The notes under the pieces are model-generated. The model did no database searches. It had not been told where the DNA came from and worked only from the letters and a program-made list of their open reading frames with translations. Below, one piece after another: positions 12,842-18,142 of a stretch of DNA of 18,142 nucleotides (its first letter is position 1; every line of letters begins with the position of its first letter). The translations under genes were made by a program, and so were the position numbers. The DNA is taken from NCBI GenBank assembly GCA_020048295.1, contig JAIFMT010000184.1, positions 1 to 18,142 on the forward strand. Direction: 5' to 3'. Source of the DNA: Rhodoferax sp. Its GTDB lineage: Bacteria > Pseudomonadota > Gammaproteobacteria > Burkholderiales > Burkholderiaceae.

Positions 12842-13450
12842 TCAAGCAGCGCGCACCAGCAAGTGGGCGTGGACCGCGCCGGCTTTCAGGTGCCGGTGCA
12901 AACGCAGATTGAATGGCTGCAGACGTTCATCTGACCAACGTTCCGGGGCTTCCAGGTAAACGAAACCGGTGTCTGACAGCGCTTGCGCCGCCGCGGCCAC
13001 GGCCGGCTCGAACAAGCTTGAGTCAAACGGCGGGTCGAGCAGCAGTAAATCCAGACTGCCCGGTGTCTGGCTGCGCAACGCTGCCACGCCATCACCGCGC
13101 AGCACCTGGACCACTTCAGCCTTGAGTTGCACCTGAATGCGCTTGAGTTGTGCCACCAGCGCCGCATCCAGTTCCACCAGTCGCACCTCTTTGGCACCGC
13201 GCGAGGCAGCCTCAAACCCCAGCGCACCGGTGCCAGCAAAGGCATCCAGACAACGCCAGCCGCTCAGGTCTTGGCCAAGCCAGTTGAACAGCGTCTCGCG
13301 CACCCGGTCGGGTGTGGGGCGCAGCCCCGGCCTGTCAGCGACGGGGAGTTTGCGGCGTTTGTATTGACCGCCAATGATGCGCACCTCGTGGGTTTGCACC
13401 AAGCGCGCTCGCGCCGGTTTGCGATTGGGGGAGGTGATGTCACTTTTCAT
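12842..13450 (-). CDS. rsmD: 16S rRNA (guanine966-N2)-methyltransferase RsmD
   Basis: A 202-residue Rossmann-fold methyltransferase that modifies G966 of 16S rRNA with SAM during 30S assembly. Motifs from the chosen start: VRIIGGQYKRRKL (23-35), PTPDRVRETLFNWL (45-58), SAM-binding motif I CLDAFAGTGALGFEA (67-81), motif II VELD (92-95) and the catalytic NPPY-type motif LLLDPPFD (136-143), DPPF being normal in RsmD. The ATG at 13450 is preferred because the E. coli protein is about 198 residues; an upstream in-frame ATG at 13489 would add 13 residues (MKVFIRQQLQLFP). Neither has a strong ribosome binding site. It converges on the ETF-QO gene and is divergent from ftsY, an arrangement familiar for rsmD and ftsY neighbours. 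Confidence 0.95.
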   Translation of the reverse strand: MKSDITSPNRKPARARLVQTHEVRIIGGQYKRRKLPVADRPGLRPTPDRVRETLFNWLGQDLSGWRCLDAFAGTGALGFEAASRGAKEVRLVELDAALVAQLKRIQVQLKAEVVQVLRGDGVAALRSQTPGSLDLLLLDPPFDSSLFEPAVAAAAQALSDTGFVYLEAPERWSDERLQPFNLRLHRHLKAGAVHAHLLVRAA

Positions 13451-13533
13451 CGGGAACAGCTGCAGTTGTTGACGGATAAAGACCTTCATGTCTGCGCAAG
13501 GACACCAGACGATGAAACTAGGAAAACCATGCT

Positions 13534-13564
13534 GATGGTAGCCGCGTGCCGTGGCGGCACCATC
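13534..13564. promoter_or_regulatory. Strong hairpin between rsmD and ftsY
   Basis: GATGGT (13534-13539) pairs with ACCATC (13559-13564), and GCCGC (13541-13545) with GCGGC (13554-13558); one A is bulged and the loop is eight bases. Eleven GC-rich pairs make it very stable. Without a T-run it is not a plain terminator; on the minus strand it would lie in the rsmD leader if transcription begins near ftsY. Confidence 0.45.
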
Positions 13565-13603
13565 ATCACGATCCCCGTCAAGAGGGCGATCGCGCCGGTT
13601 TCA

Positions 13604-13609
13604 TAGAAT
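13604..13609 (+). promoter_or_regulatory. Candidate -10 element of ftsY
   Basis: TAGAAT matches the -10 consensus at five of six positions, 24 bases before the ftsY ATG. There is no recognisable -35 at 16-18 bases upstream, so this is a weak call. Confidence 0.3.
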
Positions 13610-13633
13610 GCCGAAACACCACGAAGCCCAAAC

Positions 13634-14770
13634 ATGTTCAGTTTCTTCAAGAAAAAGTTCCTCGCCAAAGACCAGCCTGCCATTGACGTGGCGGCGCCGA
13701 CCCCACCACCGCCAGCGCCCACCACCCCGCCCAAGGGCGTGATTGCGCCGGCGGCGGCAAGCCGGGGCACGCTGAGAGAAGATTTGCCCGTAGCCGCTGT
13801 TCCAGCGGGTGTGGCTGCAACAGCCAGCACCACGGCGGACGAGCCAGCCCCGCGCCAATCATGGATGGACAAGCTCAAAGCCGGCTTGCGTAAAACCGGA
13901 GCCAACCTGGCCACGGTATTCACCGGCGCACAGATTGACAATGCGCTGTACGAAGACCTGGAAACGGCGCTGCTGCTGGCCGATGCCGGCACCAAGGCGA
14001 CTGCCGCTCTGCTGGTGGACCTGAAATTTCGCGTCATGGACAGCGGCACCACCCAGCCAGCGGTCGTCAAAGGTCTGCTGATTGATGCGCTGACACATCT
14101 GCTGACACCACTGCAAAAGCCGCTGGTGATCGGCCAGTTCACGCCGACCGTGATCATGGTCACGGGGGTCAACGGTGCTGGCAAGACGACCTCGATTGGC
14201 AAGCTCACCCGGCATCTGGCCGACTCGGGGGCCAGCGTGCTGCTGGCCGCTGCGGACACCTTTCGTGCCGCCGCGCGCGAGCAGCTCGGCGTGTGGGCTG
14301 ACCGCAACACCGTCGATATCATCAGCCAGGACGGTGGCGACCCGGCCGCCGTGGCGTTTGACGCAGTCAGCGCCGGGCGCGCGCGGGTCCGCGATGTGGT
14401 GCTGGTGGACACCGCCGGGCGCTTGCCCACACAACTGCACCTGATGGAAGAGCTGAAAAAGATCAAACGGGTGATTCAAAAGGCTGGCCCGCTGGATGGC
14501 ACGCCGGCCAGCACCCCGCCGCATGAGGTCTTGCTGGTGATTGATGGCAACACCGGGCAAAACGCGCTGTCACAGGTCAAAGCTTTTGACGATGCGCTGG
14601 GCCTCACCGGGCTGATCGTCACCAAGCTCGACGGTACCGCCAAGGGTGGCGTGCTGGCGGCAATAGCCCGCGAGCGCCCCATTCCGGTGTATTTCATCGG
14701 TGTCGGCGAAAAACTCGAAGACCTGGAAACCTTTAACGCCCGCGAATTTGCCCAGGCGCTGCTGGCCTGA
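13634..14770 (+). CDS. ftsY: Signal recognition particle receptor FtsY
   Basis: A 378-residue SRP receptor GTPase that docks ribosome-SRP complexes at the SecYEG translocon. The N-terminal region (1-75) is a short Ala/Pro-rich variable domain after the basic MFSFFKKKFLAKD start, much shorter than the acidic A domain of E. coli FtsY. The N domain follows (about 78-165, WMDKLKAGLRKTG..LYEDLETALLLADAG). The G domain has P-loop GVNGAGKTT (178-186), DTFRAAAREQL (208-218), G3 DTAGRL (259-264), TKLDGTAKGG (330-339) for guanine specificity, and the C-terminal FIGVGEKLEDLETFNAREFAQALL (354-377). The start at 13634 matches the standard FtsY opening MFSFF. The gene is divergent from rsmD and is followed by a hairpin. 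Confidence 0.97.
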   Translation: MFSFFKKKFLAKDQPAIDVAAPTPPPPAPTTPPKGVIAPAAASRGTLREDLPVAAVPAGVAATASTTADEPAPRQSWMDKLKAGLRKTGANLATVFTGAQIDNALYEDLETALLLADAGTKATAALLVDLKFRVMDSGTTQPAVVKGLLIDALTHLLTPLQKPLVIGQFTPTVIMVTGVNGAGKTTSIGKLTRHLADSGASVLLAAADTFRAAAREQLGVWADRNTVDIISQDGGDPAAVAFDAVSAGRARVRDVVLVDTAGRLPTQLHLMEELKKIKRVIQKAGPLDGTPASTPPHEVLLVIDGNTGQNALSQVKAFDDALGLTGLIVTKLDGTAKGGVLAAIARERPIPVYFIGVGEKLEDLETFNAREFAQALLA

Positions 14771-14785
14771 GGATTGGCGGCACCC

Positions 14786-14817
14786 ATTTGATGGCTGTCA
14801 CGCAGATGCCATCAAAT
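14786..14817. terminator. Perfect 10-bp inverted repeat after ftsY
   Basis: ATTTGATGGC (14786-14795) and GCCATCAAAT (14808-14817) are exact inverted copies with a 12-base loop, 15 bases after the ftsY stop. No T-run follows, so it may be a 3'-end processing or stabilising hairpin rather than an intrinsic terminator. Confidence 0.45.
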
Positions 14818-14911
14818 CGCCTTGAAGATGTCATGGCTGGCTTTCAGAATGGCGTCAAGCGAGTGCGCATAGCACCCACAGAACGCCCTTCAAGCCCACA
14901 AGGAGTCAGCC

Positions 14912-15043
14912 ATGAACGAACTTCCCAACCCGGTGTTTCCCCTGTCCGAAGTGAATTTTCCACGGGGGTCACTTCATCGACCTGATCCGCTGGCTGTTCC
15001 TGGGCCCGCCATGGCGACGACGTACGCGCCGCTCAGCGACTGA
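14912..15043 (+). other. Displaced N-terminal coding part of the OlsB-like gene
   Basis: AAGGAG at 14900-14905, six bases before ATG 14912, is among the strongest ribosome binding sites in the window. It starts a 43-codon frame (MNELPNPVFPLSEVNF...) ending at TGA 15041-15043. The acyltransferase lies in a different frame (position 1 mod 3 against 2 mod 3) and its recognisable coding sequence, WARHGDDVRAAQRLRYRVF, already begins at 15001, upstream of its first ATG. So the natural start of the acyltransferase appears to be 14912, and a base loss (or two-base gain) after the TGA at 14983-14985 and before about 15001 separates them. It may be a mutation, a sequencing error or programmed frameshifting. 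Confidence 0.6.
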
Positions 15044-15066
15044 GATACCGTGTTTTTGCCACTGAA

Positions 15067-15708
15067 ATGGGTGCCCGCCTGAATACATCGGTACCCGGGC
15101 ACGATGTCGATCTGTTTGACAACTACTGCGAACACCTGCTGGTGCGCGACAGCAGCAGTGGCGAAGTGGTTGGCACCTACCGCGTGCTGACACCGGAGCA
15201 GGCCAAACGCGTGGGCAGCACCTACAGCGACACCGAATTTGACCTGACCCGCCTGCGCAGCATCCGCTCACGGATGGTGGAGTTGGGGCGCAGCTGCGTG
15301 CACCCCGACTACCGCAATGGCGGTGTCATCATGGCACTGTGGGGTGCGTTGGCCGAGTTCATGGTGCGCAACCAGCTCGACACGATGGTCGGCTGTGCCA
15401 GCATTCCGATGCTCTACAACGGTGTGGTCAGCGGCGACATGGCTGCCAGCATCTGGAACAAGGTCAAGCAAACCCACCTCGCGGCTATCGAATACCAGGT
15501 GCGCCCGCGCCTGCCGCTGCCGGTGGAGCGCTTTGACGCTAGCTTGGACGTTGAGCCGCCAGCCTTGATCAAGGGCTATTTGCGCCTGGGTGCCAAGGTG
15601 CTCGGTGCACCCGCCTGGGACCCTGACTTCAACACCGCCGATCTGCCCATGCTGATGCGCATTGCCGACTTGCCAACGCGCTACCGCAAGCATTTTCTGG
15701 GGGCCTGA
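15067..15708 (+). CDS. OlsB-like GNAT-fold N-acyltransferase (5' end frame-disrupted)
   Basis: 213 residues from the first in-frame ATG. The sequence has the pattern of the hemolysin-like/OlsB acyltransferases (Acetyltransf_5), which transfer a 3-hydroxyacyl group from ACP to an amine such as ornithine: MGARLNTSVPGHDVDLFDNYCEHLLVRD, GTYRVLTPEQAKRVG, YSDTEFDLTRL, then VELGRSCVHPDYRNGGVIMALWGAL with the acyl-donor-binding loop, VGCASIP and the tail PALIKGYLRLGAKVLG. The family segment before this ATG (AAQRLRYRVFATE) is encoded in frame from 15001, without an ATG, GTG or TTG after the stop at 14983-14985, so a product starting at 15067 would lack the first strand and helix. The substrate (ornithine, glycine or another amine) cannot be told from sequence. 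If the frame break is real, activity is doubtful. Confidence 0.8.
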   Translation: MGARLNTSVPGHDVDLFDNYCEHLLVRDSSSGEVVGTYRVLTPEQAKRVGSTYSDTEFDLTRLRSIRSRMVELGRSCVHPDYRNGGVIMALWGALAEFMVRNQLDTMVGCASIPMLYNGVVSGDMAASIWNKVKQTHLAAIEYQVRPRLPLPVERFDASLDVEPPALIKGYLRLGAKVLGAPAWDPDFNTADLPMLMRIADLPTRYRKHFLGA

Positions 15709-15720
15709 GCGCACACCGCG

Positions 15721-15740
15721 ACCAGACGGCCGTGTCTGGT
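15721..15740. terminator. Hairpin after the acyltransferase gene
   Basis: ACCAGAC (15721-15727) and GTCTGGT (15734-15740) are exact inverted copies with a six-base loop GGCCGT, starting 12 bases after the stop. There is no T-run, so termination is possible but not shown. Confidence 0.4.
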
Positions 15741-15772
15741 GGCGTCCGTCGTTTGCTGATGTTTTAGCCCTC

Positions 15773-15802
15773 TAGCCCTTTCTGCTAAACGGCTGAAAGC
15801 TA
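15773..15802 (-). repeat. Dispersed short repeat, copy C, before pilB
   Basis: On the minus strand TAGCTT (15802-15797), 18 bases, GGGCTA (15778-15773), the same skeleton as the other two copies. A second TAGCCC follows at 15765-15770. It lies in the 249-base gap between the acyltransferase and pilB, 155 bases before the pilB ATG. Confidence 0.65.
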
Positions 15803-15957
15803 TTGATGATGTAGCATATCGCCAAGTTTGACAAAACTGGCCAATAACCCGGCAAAACAACACTCGGTGTCAGCGCCGTGCTGCTTTTGCGCCAGTCGCT
15901 TCACGAACGACTGAGCCTGGGTAAAAATGGGCGGTTCAAGTAGTACATTCACGCCCT

Positions 15958-17691
15958 ATGAGTGCCGCCGAAACCACCCTCGATCCCCATGAAAGCATTG
16001 CCCTGCCGGGCGTGGGGCGAACACTCGTCATGGCCGGCATGCTGCAGCAAAAGTCTGCCGAGGAGATTTACCGCAAGGCGCAAGCGAAACGGTCGAGCTT
16101 CATTGCCGAATTGACGGGCTCGGGTGCCGTCTCGGCGGCGAATCTGGCGCACACCCTGTCACAGGCTTTTGCCGTGCCGCTGATTGATCTTGATGCTGTT
16201 GATCCAGCGCGCCTGCCCAAGGGGCTGCTGGACCCCAAAATTTGCCAGGACTACCGGTTAGTGGTGCTGGGAAAGCGGCCCAACCGGCTGATCGTGGCCA
16301 CCGCCGACCCTTCGGATCAGCAAGCGGTTGAAAAAATCAAGTTTGCCACCCGCCTCAATGCGGACTGGGTGATTGCCGAGTACGACAAGTTGCTGAAAAT
16401 GGTTGCTGCGCAATCGACCACGGCCACCGAGTCCATTGAGACCATCGTCGGTAGTGACTATGAATTTGACGATCTGGCCAGCGAGCCCGTCGTTGACAGC
16501 GCCCCGAGCGCCACCTCAGAGGTGGACGATGCGCCTGTCGTCAAATTCCTGCAGAAAATGCTGCTTGATGCCTTCAGCATGCGCGCCTCGGACCTGCATT
16601 TTGAGCCCTACGAGCACAACTACCGGGTGCGTTTTCGCATTGACGGGGAACTGCGCGAAATTGCCGCGCCACCGATTGCCATCAAGGACAAGCTGGCATC
16701 ACGCATCAAGGTGATCTCGAAGATGGACATCGCGGAGAAGCGCGTGCCCCAGGATGGCAAGATGAAGCTCAAGATCGGGCCCGAACGGGTGATCGATTTT
16801 CGCGTCAGCACACTGCCCACCCTGTTTGGCGAAAAAATCGTCATCCGCATTCTGGACCCTGGCAGTGCCAAGATGGGCATTGATGCCCTGGGGTATGAGG
16901 CAGCCGAAAGAGAGCGCCTGCTGCACGCCATCAACCGCCCTTACGGCATGATTCTGGTGACGGGCCCCACCGGCTCGGGCAAAACGGTATCGCTTTACAC
17001 GTGTCTGAACCTGCTCAACAAACCGGGCGTGAATATCGCCACGGTGGAAGACCCTTCGGAAATCAACCTGCCCGGCGTGAATCAGGTCAACGTCAATGAA
17101 AAGGCAGGACTGACGTTTGCCGCCGCGCTGCGTTCGTTCCTGCGGCAAGACCCGGACATCATCATGGTGGGTGAAATTCGTGACCTGGAAACGGCTGATA
17201 TTGCCGTCAAGGCGGCGCAGACCGGGCATCTGGTGCTATCCACCTTGCACACCAATGATGCCCCCTCGACGCTGACGCGCTTACGTAACATGGGGGTGGC
17301 ACCGTTCAACATCGCGTCGAGCGTGCTGCTGATCACCGCGCAACGGCTGGCACGGCGCCTGTGCGCCAACTGCAAAACCACCATCGACATTCCGCAAAAA
17401 ACCCTGCTGGAGGCTGGCTTCAAAGCCGAAGAGCTCGACGACAGCTGGAAACCCTATCACCCGGTGGGCTGCAGCGCCTGCAACAACGGCTACAAGGGCC
17501 GCGTCGGGCTTTACCAGGTGATGCCGGTCAGCGAGGAAATTCAACGCATCATCCTGCGCGACGGCAGCGCCATGGAAATTGCTGAACAATCCCGACGTGA
17601 GGGCGTACGCACGTTGCGCGAGTCGGGACTGCAAAAGGTGAAAATAGGGCTGACCTCGCTTGAAGAAGTACTGGCTTGTTCCAACGAATAG
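15958..17691 (+). CDS. pilB: Type IV pilus assembly ATPase PilB
   Basis: A 577-residue GspE/PilB-type extension ATPase that drives pilin polymerisation at the cytoplasmic face of the inner membrane. The N-terminal GspE N1-like domain covers about 15-150 (PLIDLDAVDP, LPKGLLDPK, LIVATADPSD). The core has the Asp-box region SDLHFEPYE (211-219), RFRIDGELREI (225-235), Walker A GPTGSGKT (336-343), ATVEDP (361-366), Walker B DIIMVGEIRD (400-409) and the His-box TGHLVLSTLHTNDA (422-435). The zinc-binding tetracysteine is Cys469 and Cys472 with Cys505 and Cys508. The ATG at 15958 gives full family length with a weak ribosome binding site. TTGACA, a perfect -35, is at 15828-15833 but lacks a good -10. 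It is followed after 45 bases by pilC, the usual order. Confidence 0.97.
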   Translation: MSAAETTLDPHESIALPGVGRTLVMAGMLQQKSAEEIYRKAQAKRSSFIAELTGSGAVSAANLAHTLSQAFAVPLIDLDAVDPARLPKGLLDPKICQDYRLVVLGKRPNRLIVATADPSDQQAVEKIKFATRLNADWVIAEYDKLLKMVAAQSTTATESIETIVGSDYEFDDLASEPVVDSAPSATSEVDDAPVVKFLQKMLLDAFSMRASDLHFEPYEHNYRVRFRIDGELREIAAPPIAIKDKLASRIKVISKMDIAEKRVPQDGKMKLKIGPERVIDFRVSTLPTLFGEKIVIRILDPGSAKMGIDALGYEAAERERLLHAINRPYGMILVTGPTGSGKTVSLYTCLNLLNKPGVNIATVEDPSEINLPGVNQVNVNEKAGLTFAAALRSFLRQDPDIIMVGEIRDLETADIAVKAAQTGHLVLSTLHTNDAPSTLTRLRNMGVAPFNIASSVLLITAQRLARRLCANCKTTIDIPQKTLLEAGFKAEELDDSWKPYHPVGCSACNNGYKGRVGLYQVMPVSEEIQRIILRDGSAMEIAEQSRREGVRTLRESGLQKVKIGLTSLEEVLACSNE

Positions 17692-17736
17692 CCAGTTCAA
17701 ACACCCACCATTCCAACTAACTAGCGGCATCACACC

Positions 17737-18142
17737 ATGGCAACTGAAAAAACCAAAGGCCCGAAAGAGATGGTCTATGAATGGGAAGGCAAGGACCGCA
17801 ACGGCAAGCAGGTGCGTGGTGAGACGCGTGCCGGTGGCGAAAACCAGGTGCAAGCCGCATTGCGCCGCCAGGGCGTGATGCCCACCAAGATCAAGAAACG
17901 CCGCACCAGCGGGGGCAAGTCCATCAAGCCCAAGGACATGGCAATCTTCACGCGCCAGCTCGCCACCATGATGAAGGCCGGTGTACCACTGCTGCAGGCG
18001 TTTGACATTGTCGGGCGCGGCAACCCCAACCCAAGCGTGACCCGGCTGCTTAACGACATCCGCACCGATGTCGAAACCGGCACCTCGCTGAGCACGGCGT
18101 TTCGCAAGTACCCGCTGTACTTTGACAACCTGTACTGCAACC
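17737..18142 (+). CDS. pilC: Type IV pilus inner-membrane platform protein PilC, 5' part only
   Basis: The first 135 codons of pilC, running off the right edge. Reading begins MATEKTKGPKEMVYEWEGKD and contains the family pattern GKQVRGETRAGGENQVQAALRRQGVMPTKI (about 23-52), then DMAIFTRQLATMMKAGVPLLQAFDIVGRG (about 67-95), the first cytoplasmic T2SSF domain, and TDVETGTSLSTAFRKYPLYFD. PilC is the polytopic platform that couples PilB motion to pilin assembly. It is 45 bases after pilB with no terminator between, so it is the second gene of a pil operon. A weak ribosome binding site precedes the ATG; the start is fixed by the family. Confidence 0.95.
   Translation, partial: MATEKTKGPKEMVYEWEGKDRNGKQVRGETRAGGENQVQAALRRQGVMPTKIKKRRTSGGKSIKPKDMAIFTRQLATMMKAGVPLLQAFDIVGRGNPNPSVTRLLNDIRTDVETGTSLSTAFRKYPLYFDNLYCN

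Noticed and set aside
14912..15043. Leader peptide regulating the acyltransferase gene
   Set aside because: Conserved acyltransferase residues are encoded upstream of ATG 15067, within the region the leader would occupy, so a frame break explains the data better.
15738..15757. Sigma-54 promoter before pilB
   Set aside because: GG and GC are 12 bases apart, not the required 10, and the flanking bases match poorly.

Overview
This window looks like a chromosomal segment from a betaproteobacterium of the order Burkholderiales, most likely Comamonadaceae (Rhodoferax/Polaromonas-like). This is an inference from protein flavour (MiaB, FtsY, ETF-QO, PilB/PilC), GC-rich codon use, alanine-lysine-rich small proteins, and a dispersed repeat of a kind I associate with Comamonadaceae intergenic regions. 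There is no phage, integrase, transposase, CRISPR array, rRNA or tRNA that I can support.

Layout. 1-1180 (minus): a Uma2-type nuclease-fold protein cut by the left edge, an unrecognised 88-residue protein and a DUF6172 protein. 1373-5133 (plus): an RhlE-like DEAD-box RNA helicase, a small exported protein, a repeat-rich leader, miaB, and a DUF2721 membrane protein. 5341-7531 (plus): a very small exported Ala/Lys-rich protein with a clear intrinsic terminator, a DUF192 exported protein and a MATE transporter overlapping it. 7547-7861 (minus): an SMR transporter convergent with the MATE gene. 7862-8227 is a 366-base gap with a dyad but no convincing gene. 8228-8830 (plus): a disordered Ala/Pro/Lys-rich protein ending in a DUF2934 domain. 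8879-10990 (minus): a presumed operon of a broken short-chain dehydrogenase, an EamA/DMT transporter and a hotdog thioesterase, read from a promoter overlapped by an 8-bp-arm operator-like palindrome. 11124-12815 (plus): electron-transfer flavoprotein:ubiquinone oxidoreductase. 12842-13450 (minus): rsmD, and divergently 13634-14770 (plus) ftsY. 14912-15708 (plus): an OlsB-like N-acyltransferase whose N-terminal coding part is out of frame with the rest. 15958-18142 (plus): pilB and the start of pilC, type IV pilus assembly.

Most of the window is housekeeping: RNA metabolism (helicase, MiaB, RsmD), protein targeting (FtsY), fatty-acid/amino-acid electron transfer (ETF-QO), efflux (MATE, SMR, DMT) and pilus assembly. 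I do not see a multi-gene undescribed defence or metabolic system. The most unusual signals are (i) three copies of a short repeat with the invariant skeleton TAGCT[G/T]-N18-GGGCTA, one used as in-frame coding sequence for a transmembrane helix; (ii) a dehydrogenase broken by a deletion of about 65-68 bases although its operator-controlled promoter and downstream genes are intact; (iii) a frame break at the start of the acyltransferase gene; and (iv) mutually exclusive inverted repeats in the region before miaB.
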